DNA of 64,000 nt from Ktedonosporobacter rubrisoli. Lineage in GTDB: Bacteria; Chloroflexota; Ktedonobacteria; Ktedonobacterales; Ktedonobacteraceae. Positions within the stretch are counted from its first letter, which is position 1, and every line of letters begins with the position of its first letter. The translations under genes and the position numbers were made by a program. Location of the stretch: the NCBI RefSeq assembly GCF_004208415.1, contig NZ_CP035758.1, forward strand, positions 11,222,001-11,286,000, in the 5' to 3' direction. Below the pieces are notes generated by a model, which saw only the letters and a list, made by a program, of their open reading frames with translations, did no database searches and was not told where the DNA came from. This document shows positions 1-8,517 of this stretch, piece by piece.

Positions 1-926
1 GTGATGCTGGCTGTGAGATTGCTATTGCTGCCGGTGGTGATGGCCTGATAGGAGGCGTGATTACACATATTGCCAGGAGCCATTTGCCCCTTGGTATTCT
101 GCCTCTAGGCACTGCTAATGATATTGCGCGCTCGCTCAATATTCCCCTGAATATCCAGGAAGCTGCCGAGCTTATCGGGCATGGAAAGCTTGTAGCTGTT
201 GATATCGGTGAAGCCGTGCCTGCAGAGCAAGCACCTCATGGACTTAATCCTCAAATCGGGGGACGTTCACTTGCCTCGATTCCGCGTCAGCACCATGGCT
301 TTTTTGCCCATACACTCACTACTGGCCTCAATGTGCAATTTGCACGCCTGGCTACCAACGTTGCAACCCGACAGCGCTATGGGCGTTTAACTTACCCAGT
401 AGCTGCACTTGAGGTGTTGCGCAATTATCAGGCGCTTGAGGTTTCCTTACGTATGGATGGTGCGGTCTGGCCCTCTGGGACCTCTGAGCCAGCGGCTGCA
501 GGCGTTGTCGATGGGCCTATCACCGTAAAGTACCATGCTTTGCAGGTTGCAGTAATTAATGCCCCTATATTTGGAGGCGCATGGCAGCTCTCAATTCCTG
601 GAGCAGCTATAGATGATCAATTACTTGACATTATTATTATTGAGGAGATCGATCTCAAGGAACTGAGTGCAGCTATTGCACGTATTTTTAATCCGCAGGT
701 CGATTCTGAGCTTTCTCCAACTGGCGAATATATCAAATATGGAGTGCTTCATCCTGCCGAGTTGGTAAGCGGGATATCAGGAGTGCACCACTTCCAGGCT
801 CGCGGGGTAACGATTATAACGAGTACAGATCCACAGGATATCACCCTGGATGGTGAGTTGCGTGGCCGAACACCGACATATGCCTGCACGGCGAAAGAGC
901 AGCTACAGGTCGTCGTTCCCGCCTGA
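1..926 (+). CDS. Diacylglycerol/lipid kinase family protein, 5' end outside window
   Basis: The reading frame is open from base 3, so the gene begins left of the window. The first visible residues include GGDG, the nucleotide-binding motif of the diacylglycerol kinase catalytic domain (GGDGT in most members, GGDGL here). It is followed about 20 residues later by LGILPLGTANDIARSL, the family's second signature. The C-terminal part has the beta-rich YegS/DgkB pattern, including the late LDGE element (ITLDGELRGR). The expected role is phosphorylation of diacylglycerol or a related membrane lipid at the inner membrane face. An ATG at 57 would cut off the GGDG motif and is not the real start. Confidence 0.85.
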   Translation, partial: DAGCEIAIAAGGDGLIGGVITHIARSHLPLGILPLGTANDIARSLNIPLNIQEAAELIGHGKLVAVDIGEAVPAEQAPHGLNPQIGGRSLASIPRQHHGFFAHTLTTGLNVQFARLATNVATRQRYGRLTYPVAALEVLRNYQALEVSLRMDGAVWPSGTSEPAAAGVVDGPITVKYHALQVAVINAPIFGGAWQLSIPGAAIDDQLLDIIIIEEIDLKELSAAIARIFNPQVDSELSPTGEYIKYGVLHPAELVSGISGVHHFQARGVTIITSTDPQDITLDGELRGRTPTYACTAKEQLQVVVPA

Positions 927-1022
927 TGAGGAATGATATGCCCTTGCTATTGGTGTGATAGGAAGTGTACAATTTGAAACGAACTATAATGAGAACATTA
1001 TTTCCAGAAAGGGATACTGGGC

Positions 1023-2099
1023 ATGAGTGACCTCAAAGCGTTTCCTATTTTTGACGGGCATAATGATACATTACTTCGGCTCTATCTCCCCAAGCAGAAC
1101 GAAAATCGCGATTTCTTTAAAGAGAGCCAGCAGGGGCACCTTGACTTGCCGCGTGCGCGCCGTGGAGGCTTTGCAGGCGGATTTTTTGCGATCTTTACAC
1201 CAGATCTGGCTCCTGAACGTAAGATGGAAGCTAACCTCATATTTACCGAGAAGGGCTATGAGGTGCGCCCTTTTCTTGCCATTGATCCATTCCATGCCCA
1301 GCGTTTTACTATAGGCGTGATGGCAAGCCTGTTTCGTCTGGAAGCTGCTTCACAGGGTCAGGTCAAAGTTGTGCGCACGGTTAGCGAGCTTGAGTATTGC
1401 CTGCAGAACAATATCCTGGCCATCGTTCTACACTTTGAGGGCGCTGAAGCTATTGATCCAAAGCTCGATGCCCTTGAAGTCTTCTATCAAGCGGGATTGC
1501 GTTCACTTGGTATAGTCTGGAGCCGCCCTAATGCCTTTGGCCATGGTGTACCCTTTAAATTTCCCCACTCTCCTGATACCGGTCCTGGCCTGACTGCTGC
1601 GGGTCGCGAACTGGTGCACGCTTGTAACCGCCTGGGGATTATGCTGGATCTTTCCCACCTCAATGAACAGGGTTTCTGGGATGTGGCGCGGCTCTCTGAG
1701 ATGCCACTGGTTGTAACCCATTCGGCAGCTTATGCGCTTTGTCACTCAACGCGCAATCTAACAGATCGGCAACTGGGCGCAATCAAGGATTCAGAGGGCC
1801 TGGTCGGACTCAATTTTGAAGTCTCAAATATGCGTGAGGATGCCATGGACGACCCAGATACGCCTTTAGAAGTGATGGTACGCCATATAGACTATCTTGT
1901 TGAACGGGTTGGCATTGAAGGCGTGGGTTTTGGCTCCGATTTTGACGGCGGTATCACACCTTCACGAGAGTTAGGGGACGTCACAGGATTGCCTAGACTC
2001 GTAAATGCTTTGCGGGAGCATGGCTATGATGATGCCGCCCTGCGAAAGTTGACGCATGAGAATTGGCTACGCATTCTGCGTCAGACATGGCGAGACTAA
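1023..2099 (+). CDS. Membrane dipeptidase, peptidase family M19
   Basis: A 358-residue protein with the complete M19 zinc-ligand set: H13-x-D15 (FDGHNDT), the bridging glutamate E139 (HFEG), H212 (DLSHLN) and H233 (VTHSAA). The C-terminal GFGSDFDGG around D306 is also typical. The family hydrolyses dipeptides, including some with a D-residue, using a binuclear zinc centre. No signal peptide is seen, so a cytoplasmic role in peptide or wall-fragment turnover is likely. The ATG is preceded by AGAAAGGGA. The gene converges on the deacetylase at 2146. Length is usual for the family. Confidence 0.9.
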   Translation: MSDLKAFPIFDGHNDTLLRLYLPKQNENRDFFKESQQGHLDLPRARRGGFAGGFFAIFTPDLAPERKMEANLIFTEKGYEVRPFLAIDPFHAQRFTIGVMASLFRLEAASQGQVKVVRTVSELEYCLQNNILAIVLHFEGAEAIDPKLDALEVFYQAGLRSLGIVWSRPNAFGHGVPFKFPHSPDTGPGLTAAGRELVHACNRLGIMLDLSHLNEQGFWDVARLSEMPLVVTHSAAYALCHSTRNLTDRQLGAIKDSEGLVGLNFEVSNMREDAMDDPDTPLEVMVRHIDYLVERVGIEGVGFGSDFDGGITPSRELGDVTGLPRLVNALREHGYDDAALRKLTHENWLRILRQTWRD

Positions 2100-2145
2100 G
2101 CGCAGAATGCCCAGAAGCGTTGTATACCTCTGTTATATGACCTTG

Positions 2146-3213
2146 CTACATAGTGGCCGCTCGAACCCTTAAATCTGCTAGCCAGCGGCGCGTCCAGATA
2201 AATTGGCGAGGCGTTGGGGCTGAATCTAGCGTCTCAGTCTGGCCAGATGTCTCGCTTAATGCTTTCTGGTGAAGGTGGTCGATTAATTGAGGTAGAGGGA
2301 CGAAACGAAAACCGCGTTTTTGGAGTGATTCAATTATCGTAGGTAATGCAGCTACGGTTTGGGACCGGTCTCCACCGCCATCGTGCATAAGGATGATCGA
2401 ACCATTCCCTACCTGGCTCAGAACGCGACTGATGATAGCTTGCGTGCCAGGACGCGACCAATCGCGCGGGTCTACGCTCCAGAGCACTACAGTTAAAGCC
2501 AGTGAATTTGCAGTTGTCAATACGGTTGGGTTAATATCACCGTAAGGTGGGCGGAAATACGTCGGGCGAATACCGGTAGCGTGCTCGATAGCGTCTTCAG
2601 TTGTAGTAAGCTGGTTGCGAATATCACTTGCTGAGAGATGGGGGAGATCGGGATGCGACCAGGTATGATTGCCTATGAAGTGGCCAGCCTGGTGTTCGCG
2701 CCTGAGTAAGTCCGGATAGGCCTGAGCTTGACGGCCGATACTGAAGAAGGTAGCTTTTATTCCGTAATGTTGTAGAATCGAGAGTATTTGTTGTGTGTAG
2801 GGTGGATTAGGGCCATCATCGAAGCTTAAAGCTACCTCTGGTAAGCTAGTATTGCCACGTGCAATGTAGCGATCTTTGGATTGTAAAGTGGCTATTTGTT
2901 GTTGTAGTGAAGAAGGAAAAGGAGTAATGGGTTCTGGCCTGGGAGTAAGCCCTGACACAGGAACGGCCGTGGGTGAGAGTGCCGGTGAAACAGTGGGCGA
3001 GGACAGATTGTTGTGGGAATGAGCCTGGGCTACAGATGTTATTGGACCGGGCTTCTTGGCCTGTTGCGTAAAGATAGTCGCCCCAAGAGCAATAGTTAAA
3101 GCTGATAAAGCTAGCAAGATTGCCAGGCCGCTCACAATAAGAAATGTAGTGCGACGAATTGTTTTCCTTTTCCCTTGATTATATATATTATTATTGATAT
3201 TCTGGTGATTCAT
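2146..3213 (-). CDS. Membrane-anchored polysaccharide deacetylase (NodB domain)
   Basis: A 355-residue protein with an N-terminal membrane helix at about residues 24-46, then a Pro/Ser/Thr-rich linker to about 105 and a NodB (CE4) domain. The catalytic base pair D132-D133 (SFDDGPN), the metal ligands H183-x3-H187 (NHTWSH), RPPYG at 221-225 and the late LMHDGG are all present, so an active metal-dependent deacetylase is expected. The substrate is probably N-acetylated wall or capsule sugars outside the membrane. It is transcribed divergently from the GH3 hexosaminidase at 3406; the two may act on the same wall polymer (inference). Confidence 0.9.
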   Translation of the reverse strand: MNHQNINNNIYNQGKRKTIRRTTFLIVSGLAILLALSALTIALGATIFTQQAKKPGPITSVAQAHSHNNLSSPTVSPALSPTAVPVSGLTPRPEPITPFPSSLQQQIATLQSKDRYIARGNTSLPEVALSFDDGPNPPYTQQILSILQHYGIKATFFSIGRQAQAYPDLLRREHQAGHFIGNHTWSHPDLPHLSASDIRNQLTTTEDAIEHATGIRPTYFRPPYGDINPTVLTTANSLALTVVLWSVDPRDWSRPGTQAIISRVLSQVGNGSIILMHDGGGDRSQTVAALPTIIESLQKRGFRFVPLPQLIDHLHQKALSETSGQTETLDSAPTPRQFIWTRRWLADLRVRAATM

Positions 3214-3405
3214 ATACTTTCCTTAACCTTTGGAGTCCCATCTTAAAGATAAGATTTTTATACGATGCATGAGCTTAGCGACGTTCTATAGAGAATAATG
3301 TAAGTCTTGTGTTATTTGTTCCGGCCATTTGTGGAGAAATGAAAGTCAGGACCCCCAGATTTAGCTGCTGGCGAGCCTGAATGATTGTAATATCGGAGCG
3401 TGTAA

Positions 3406-4680
3406 ATGTATATATTAAGACGACCCAGGTTTAGAACTATGGGTACTCGTATGGCGATTTTGGTATGCTGCCTGTTGTGCTTATGTACAACTGGGGCTAC
3501 GCCTGCCTTAAGTGCTCCTCCGCACCAGAAGCTACCCTCAGGCATTACCCCGATTGCGCACAAAGTGGTAACGCCTAATGCCGATGTGCAGAATATGAAG
3601 AAAGATGACCCGCAACAGAAACGACTGCGAGCGGCGCAACAGATAATACAAAGTATGACCTTTGAGCAGAAGCTGGGTCAGCTTATTATAGTCGAGTATC
3701 TTGGAACCGATTATGCTGATAGTGGCTTACAGACTATGATCCAAAGGCAGTCTGTAGGCGGATTCATGTACCAGGCGGCTAACCATAATTTTGATCCTCC
3801 ATATGATGATGTAAATAAAGTAAAAGCCTTATCTGAGCAGGCAGTGAAAGATGCGCAGATCCCTCTCTTAATAGCTACCGACCAGGAGGGTGGCCTGGTA
3901 AATCGTCTGTATACCTTTCATGGTGAGCTGCCTTCAGCTCAGGAAATGGCTGCAAGTGGTGATCCTCAAGTTGCCTTTGCCCAGGGCAAGCAGTCTGCTG
4001 GTTGGATGCGTGAGTTAGGCATCAATGCGGATCTGGCTCCCGTAGTTGATGTGCAGACCGTCGATCCTCCTGTATTAGCTTCGCGTATGTTTGGGCGCGA
4101 CCCTCAGACCGTGGCTAAGTATGCAGGAGCATTTCTGAAAGGCTTGCAGGAGAATGAAGTGGCCGGTTGCTTGAAGCACTTCCCTGGTCTGGGAGCAATT
4201 ACCTCGGACCCTCATAATGACTTGCCGGTGGTTGAGCGTAGTAAAGCGGAACTGGAAAATATCGATCTCGCACCCTATAAGCTCATTTTTCAGCAAAGGC
4301 AGCCTGCGATGGTTATGGCAACTGATGTGCTGATGCCGACCATTGATCCTGACTTGCCGGCCGAGCTATCGCCAAAGGCAATCAACGGCGTATTGCGTGG
4401 AGAGCTAGGCTATAATGGGGTGGTCATTACTGATGGGCTCTATATGGAGGGCATTAGTCAGAAGTGGACACTGGGGCAAGCTGCAGTGCTCTCTATTCAG
4501 GCAGGTGGTGATCTGATCGAAGGTCCATTTACCGTGCAGCAGGTAGCTGAAGCAATTACGGCCTTGAAGCAAGCTGTACAGCAAGGGAAAATAAGTACTG
4601 AGCGTATAGACCAATCAGTACAGAGAATTTTGTTAATGAAAATGCAGTATCATATCTTGTCAGAGTCTGAGGTGTCTTGA
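3406..4680 (+). CDS. Secreted glycoside hydrolase family 3, beta-N-acetylhexosaminidase-like
   Basis: The first ~37 residues form a signal peptide (basic start, hydrophobic run AILVCCLLCLC, ending near LSA-PP). The GH3 barrel follows from about residue 78. The NagZ-type loop KHFPG (257-261) with D268-P-H270 supplies the His/Asp acid-base pair, and VITDGLYMEGI supplies nucleophile D343. NagZ-like enzymes release N-acetylglucosamine from wall or polymer fragments; a signal peptide places this one outside the membrane. Length (424) fits a single-domain GH3. The start has CGGAG seven bases upstream. Confidence 0.88.
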   Translation: MYILRRPRFRTMGTRMAILVCCLLCLCTTGATPALSAPPHQKLPSGITPIAHKVVTPNADVQNMKKDDPQQKRLRAAQQIIQSMTFEQKLGQLIIVEYLGTDYADSGLQTMIQRQSVGGFMYQAANHNFDPPYDDVNKVKALSEQAVKDAQIPLLIATDQEGGLVNRLYTFHGELPSAQEMAASGDPQVAFAQGKQSAGWMRELGINADLAPVVDVQTVDPPVLASRMFGRDPQTVAKYAGAFLKGLQENEVAGCLKHFPGLGAITSDPHNDLPVVERSKAELENIDLAPYKLIFQQRQPAMVMATDVLMPTIDPDLPAELSPKAINGVLRGELGYNGVVITDGLYMEGISQKWTLGQAAVLSIQAGGDLIEGPFTVQQVAEAITALKQAVQQGKISTERIDQSVQRILLMKMQYHILSESEVS

Positions 4681-4725
4681 TCGGGCCTTCTTATCAAGGC
4701 TAATGAAATTGGAATTGTGATGAAG

Positions 4726-4743
4726 CTGTGACGAAAGTTGCAG
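4726..4743. promoter_or_regulatory. Predicted Crp-family operator A, upstream of the NnrS-like gene
   Basis: CTGTGAC-GAAA-GTTGCAG, which equals TGTGA-N6-TTGCA, the half-site spacing of Crp operators. It ends 79 bases before the ATG at 4823. Closely related sites occur at 7944 and 10396 in the same cluster. The flanking bases extend the symmetry by one step on each side (AGCT...AGCT). Confidence 0.6.
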
Positions 4744-4822
4744 CTTTTTTCTATGAAGCGATACTAAGATACTGCATATAATAATTGAGACTATTAATTG
4801 TCCGATGTGAGGAATACGTAGA

Positions 4823-6274
4823 ATGAGCGTTACTGCATATAACAAAGCTTCGCCGGCGAACGCGGCTCAACGTCAGGCTCCCTTTTCGCTGGTAGCTCCG
4901 TTGTTACAGACAGCTTTATTGTTAGGTGTTGGTGGGGGATTCGCCCTGGCCTTTGTGTTGACGGTGACACGCATGCTGGCTATTTCCGAGGGAAAATGGT
5001 GGGAAGCGCTAGCCCAGGCCCATGGGCATCTGCAGCTCTATGGCTGGGCTGGGCTATTTGTGCTTGGGGTCTTGTTTCACTTTCTCCCCCGCCTGCGCGG
5101 CGCGGCACTGGCGGCTCCGAGATTTGTACCCTACATCCTGGGAGCTCAAACGGCGGGCTTGCTTTTACGTGTGTTAAGTCAGCCCCTGGCGGCCTTGACA
5201 GGAGGTCTGGTATGGCAAGTTTTGTTGATTATAAGTGGAGTATTGGAATGTGTGGCCCTGCTCACAGCTGTAATGTTGGTTGTGTTGACAGCCTCGCGTG
5301 GCCCTAAGCTATCCACGCGTCCAGCATTCTGGAGCGTATTGCCATTTTTTGTGGGGGCGTTGAGCGCGTTAGGTCTTGCCAGCGTGATCAATCTTATAAA
5401 TGTTGTTCTTGCCGTCGATCACGGTGGGCTTGTTGCCAGTACATTTGATGAGCTAAATACGACTTTAGGGTTATTAGGTTTTCTTGTGCCCATAGCCCTG
5501 GCCATGTCTGCGCGCTCTTTGCCGATGTATGCAGGCCTTGATGCCTTTCCCCAGAAGGTAATCTGGCCCCTGGCCTTTACGTACTTGCTAGGGGTGGCGC
5601 TTTTCTGTATTGGGACTGGCGCTCCTTCTCTTTCTGTCCTGGCAGATGTACGAGGGCTAGGCATGATATTGAGCGGGATAGCAGTTATTATCTTTGTAAG
5701 TGTCTTTATACGGCTTATGAGTTCGCGGGGAAGGTTGCCTAAACGGGTTTCACAGTTAGCGCCTGTGCCTCAAGTGGCGGCGCGTTCATACCAGGTACGC
5801 GATTATAACGAACGTAATGCGTTTGGGCCGTTTGTAGCACTAGTGGCTAGCGCGTATATATGGGCAGTGTTAGGAAGTGTATTATTGCTGGTTGATGGAG
5901 TTGAATTGCTCATAGGGAGCGCTCCACTTTTTGCCATGGATGCGATACGGCACAGCTTTGCCATTGGCCTGATAGCCTTGTTAATCTGCGGTGTGGCGCC
6001 GCGGATGATCCCGGGTTTTTCGGGTGGGAATATCCGCTCGGCAAGATTAGTAAGTGCTACATTATGGCTGGGTAACATCGCAGCAGGGTTGCGCGTCGTC
6101 TCTTTACTGGCGCTACCGCTATTGCTTTCTTTGGGCACAATAGGCATAAGTATCGCCTCCATAGGATTTGGTCTATCCGGTCCTGCTGGCCTGGCGCTGG
6201 CTATTTGCCTGGCTCTGAACCTATGGCCGGCTCTTCTATCATCACCACGAATCACAGTAAGCAGGAAGCGATAA
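4823..6274 (+). CDS. NnrS-family multi-pass membrane protein
   Basis: A 483-residue protein with about 12 hydrophobic segments. The motif AHGHLQLYGWAGLFVLGV followed by HFLPR is the hallmark of the NnrS family, and a second family element (IRHSFAIGLIALLICGVAPRMIPG) lies near residue 375. NnrS proteins are haem/copper membrane proteins linked to nitric-oxide stress and denitrification; the histidines here are candidate metal ligands. The biochemical role of the family remains poorly defined. A Crp-like operator lies 80 bases upstream. A second family-related protein is encoded at 8518. The two together with DUF2249 proteins point to NO or low-oxygen physiology (inference). Confidence 0.75.
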   Translation: MSVTAYNKASPANAAQRQAPFSLVAPLLQTALLLGVGGGFALAFVLTVTRMLAISEGKWWEALAQAHGHLQLYGWAGLFVLGVLFHFLPRLRGAALAAPRFVPYILGAQTAGLLLRVLSQPLAALTGGLVWQVLLIISGVLECVALLTAVMLVVLTASRGPKLSTRPAFWSVLPFFVGALSALGLASVINLINVVLAVDHGGLVASTFDELNTTLGLLGFLVPIALAMSARSLPMYAGLDAFPQKVIWPLAFTYLLGVALFCIGTGAPSLSVLADVRGLGMILSGIAVIIFVSVFIRLMSSRGRLPKRVSQLAPVPQVAARSYQVRDYNERNAFGPFVALVASAYIWAVLGSVLLLVDGVELLIGSAPLFAMDAIRHSFAIGLIALLICGVAPRMIPGFSGGNIRSARLVSATLWLGNIAAGLRVVSLLALPLLLSLGTIGISIASIGFGLSGPAGLALAICLALNLWPALLSSPRITVSRKR

Positions 6275-6302
6275 CGATAGAAGAGCGAAGAACTTTGGGC
6301 AC

Positions 6303-6746
6303 TTATGCTTCCAGGTGAGCGTTTACCTGTATGTTTACATTGTTACGCAAGGCGTTAGAGACAGGGCAACCCTGCTCGGCTTGTTGGGCAGCTTGCTGGA
6401 AGCCAGATTCATCCAACCCAGGAACTTTGCCGCTAACGTCAAGGCGCATGGTAGAAATCTTAAAGCCAGCTTCTGTTTGCTCAAAGGTACAAACGGCCCT
6501 GACAGTTAGCTTCTCAGGGGTTTTTCCCTGGCTTTCAAGCGTGTGCGAGAAAGCCATTGCATAGCAGCCCGCGTGTGCGGCGGCTATAAGCTCTTCCGGA
6601 CTGGTCTTTCCATCAGCGCGTTCAGTACGCGAAGCCCAGGTGTAAGGTTGATTCGAGAGAACGCCACTGCCAACTTGGAGCGTACCTGTGCCATGGAACA
6701 GACCGCCCTCCCATGACGCCTCGGCTCTTCTTTCAGCTTTTAACAT
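6303..6746 (-). CDS. OsmC/Ohr-family peroxiredoxin
   Basis: A 147-residue OsmC-fold protein. The two redox cysteines are C61 (AHAGCYAMAF) and C127 (EQGCPVSNAL), and the upstream SPEELIAAAHA segment is typical of the OsmC branch. The family reduces organic and inorganic hydroperoxides by a thiol mechanism in the cytoplasm. The start at 6746 is chosen because AGAAAGGAAAG sits just before it; the earlier in-frame ATG at 6764 would contain that ribosome site. It converges with the NnrS-like gene and lies inside the NO/redox cluster, consistent with a stress role. Confidence 0.92.
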   Translation of the reverse strand: MLKAERRAEASWEGGLFHGTGTLQVGSGVLSNQPYTWASRTERADGKTSPEELIAAAHAGCYAMAFSHTLESQGKTPEKLTVRAVCTFEQTEAGFKISTMRLDVSGKVPGLDESGFQQAAQQAEQGCPVSNALRNNVNIQVNAHLEA

Positions 6747-7074
6747 AGACTTTCCTTTCTGCACAAATTAATTTCCATCTTCTCATGCAGACTATAAAGA
6801 GAAAGCCGATCTTGACGTAATCAGGCTCCTGCCTCCTCCTGTTGCCGAGTGGCTGCATGAAGGATGATAGAATTAAGTTATGTATACAACGTCAGGCTCC
6901 CTCAGAGAGACTCACCTTGCCAGTTTCTCAATTAGGCATTGTTTTCCTATAGCCATTGATATGGCCGGCAACTTTGTTGTGGTATGCTAGCGCCTGCGCC
7001 CTTTCAGAGGCCAGTGCATGCAGGATATTGTATGGTTAATTCCATGATAAACCCTACCCTATAATCAAAGACAG
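6747..7074. other. Intergenic, no gene seen
   Basis: 328 bases between the OsmC start and the end of the cupin gene. It must hold the OsmC promoter and the cupin operon's end. No convincing ORF, operator copy or hairpin was seen. Confidence 0.5.
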
Positions 7075-7527
7075 CTAGCTTTTTCGGGACACAAGCGGTT
7101 GTATACCCCGAAAAAGCTCGTTTTGTAAACTATGGTTAGACGGGCTGGGAGTCATGGTAAGTAACATGATGGCATCAGTTCGTGCGACGACGCTATGAGG
7201 TATATTCGCTTCTAGTTGAATGAGCATACCGGCCTTGAGTTTGACATCAGTGCCGGTAGCTGAAAAAGAGACCTGTCCTCGAAGGACCTGAACCAGGATC
7301 TGGCTAGAAGTTTTATGCTCTTTTAACTCTTGTCCAGCCTTAAAGGCAAATAGGACAACGCGTGCCGTATCGATATCTGAAAGCACCTGCACGTAGGGTC
7401 GCTCTTCCTGGAAGCGGGCGAGCGTACGCAGGTCGAATACAATCAGGTTGCCGGGTGCTCCTTGAGCCTCTGAAAGCTCCTGTGAGCTTGGTCCCTGCAC
7501 TACTGGTTCCTGTGGTATTTGACTCAT
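7075..7527 (-). CDS. Small cupin-domain protein
   Basis: A 150-residue protein with one double-stranded beta-helix domain from about residue 50 to 130. The pattern is FKAGQELKEHKTSSQILVQVLRGQ, then a glycine/proline-spaced second motif ending in IPHSVVA. Only some of the usual metal-binding histidines are present (EHK and PHS), so metal binding is possible but not certain. It lies 67 bases downstream of the DUF2249 gene on the same strand, probably in one transcript. A role as a sensor or small-molecule binding protein in the NO/redox cluster is inferred. The start has GGGAGGG five bases upstream. Confidence 0.75.
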   Translation of the reverse strand: MSQIPQEPVVQGPSSQELSEAQGAPGNLIVFDLRTLARFQEERPYVQVLSDIDTARVVLFAFKAGQELKEHKTSSQILVQVLRGQVSFSATGTDVKLKAGMLIQLEANIPHSVVARTDAIMLLTMTPSPSNHSLQNELFRGIQPLVSRKS

Positions 7528-7594
7528 GACGCCCTCCCTTAAAGATGTGTAAAATGTCGTAAGTAATTTAATGGAATTCTACGACCTACAGGCG

Positions 7595-7837
7595 CTATTT
7601 GGCAATTTTTTGGATGCGAATAATCCACTCAACAGGCCCTTGCTGTTCAGGTTCCCAGTTGAACATATTGGGCCTTTCCGCCAGTAGCTGATAGCGCAAG
7701 GGAGCAGGATCGTGGTCGTTGATCAGGCGCAAGGTATCGCCGGCACCCAAACCGTCGAGCTGGCTGAAAATGGTAGGGTGGCGCTCACGGGGGACCATAT
7801 TACGGACATCAAGATCGACTACTTTAGCTTCGGCCAT
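7595..7837 (-). CDS. DUF2249-domain protein A
   Basis: 80 residues, nearly all one DUF2249 (TusA/SirA-like fold) domain. The signatures are LDVRNMVPRERHPTIF, the LINDHDPAPLRYQL core and a final EWIIRI strand. The family is small, cytoplasmic and of unknown biochemistry; it recurs beside NnrS, hemerythrin-like and denitrification genes in many bacteria. It is the first gene of a leftward pair with the cupin. The Crp-like operator at 7944 lies 107 bases upstream. AAGGAG precedes the ATG by 10 bases. A paralogue lies at 10029. Confidence 0.85.
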   Translation of the reverse strand: MAEAKVVDLDVRNMVPRERHPTIFSQLDGLGAGDTLRLINDHDPAPLRYQLLAERPNMFNWEPEQQGPVEWIIRIQKIAK

Positions 7838-7943
7838 TTTAATACACTCCTTTTTAAAAGTAGGTTAGATTTTTCTTGCTATATTTCACAAGCGGTGCGT
7901 TTGTGAATACACCAGTAGTATGCATTGTTTGCCTGCGCTTTGA

Positions 7944-7961
7944 CTGCGACTAATGTCGCAG
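7944..7961. promoter_or_regulatory. Predicted Crp-family operator B, in a divergent promoter region
   Basis: CTGCGAC-TAAT-GTCGCAG, with perfect 7-base inverted arms; read as TGCGA-N6-TCGCA it has Crp geometry. It sits between the leftward DUF2249/cupin pair and the rightward MIP18-type gene and could control both. Confidence 0.65.
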
Positions 7962-8030
7962 ATTTTACAGGAAGCTATAAGCTACCCTTCTTCCTGAAGA
8001 GACATTGAGATAAGAGAGGAGGTGCTTGTC

Positions 8031-8351
8031 ATGAATACAGATGAGATAGAGACTGCAAGATCTCAGATCTATGAAGCTTTGCACGAGGTCTACGATCCTG
8101 AGCTGGGCGTCAATCTTGTGGATCTTGGCCTGATCTATGGGGTTGACGTGAGTGAGGATGGATTTGTAGAGATTACTATGACGCTAACCACACCTGGTTG
8201 TCCGATGCATGAATCCATTAGCGAAGGGGTTGGTGTTGCTTTGCAAGATATTCCAGGGCTGACCAGTGGCGAACTGCGCTTAGTTTGGGAGCCACCCTGG
8301 GAACCCTCGCGTATGACTGATGAGGGACGGCGGCAATTGGGTTGGCTCTAA
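8031..8351 (+). CDS. MIP18/DUF59-family (PaaD-like) iron-sulfur assembly protein
   Basis: 106 residues covering a single DUF59 domain: DPELGVNLVDLGLIYGV near the N-terminus and the conserved TTPGCPMHE with the family cysteine in the middle. Members (SufT, PaaD, eukaryotic MIP18) help to assemble or deliver Fe-S clusters. The C-terminal extension with a Trp-Glu-Pro-Pro stretch is typical of stand-alone bacterial members. ATG 8031 is preferred over GTG 8022 because the GAGAGGAGG ribosome site ends at 8021. It is transcribed away from DUF2249 A and shares operator B with it. A strong hairpin follows the stop. Confidence 0.88.
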   Translation: MNTDEIETARSQIYEALHEVYDPELGVNLVDLGLIYGVDVSEDGFVEITMTLTTPGCPMHESISEGVGVALQDIPGLTSGELRLVWEPPWEPSRMTDEGRRQLGWL

Positions 8352-8360
8352 TAGAAATAG

Positions 8361-8395
8361 AGAGGTGAGAGGACGCTTCTGTCCCTCACCTCTTT
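8361..8395. terminator. Strong hairpin after the MIP18-type gene
   Basis: AGAGGTGAGAGGAC pairs with GTCCCTCACCTCT around a six-base loop (one unpaired base), followed by TTTG. It is placed ten bases after the stop at 8351 and is probably a terminator; the poly-T tail is short. Confidence 0.7.
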
Positions 8396-8517
8396 GAAGA
8401 GAACTGTTGGCAGGATGAGCATGGCGAAAACGATTGTAGCGATTATTCACGATAGAGCCAGGGTAATGAGTAGCGCGAAACAGCATTTTTGGCCCTGCTC
8501 CGGGTTTATGGAGCTTT

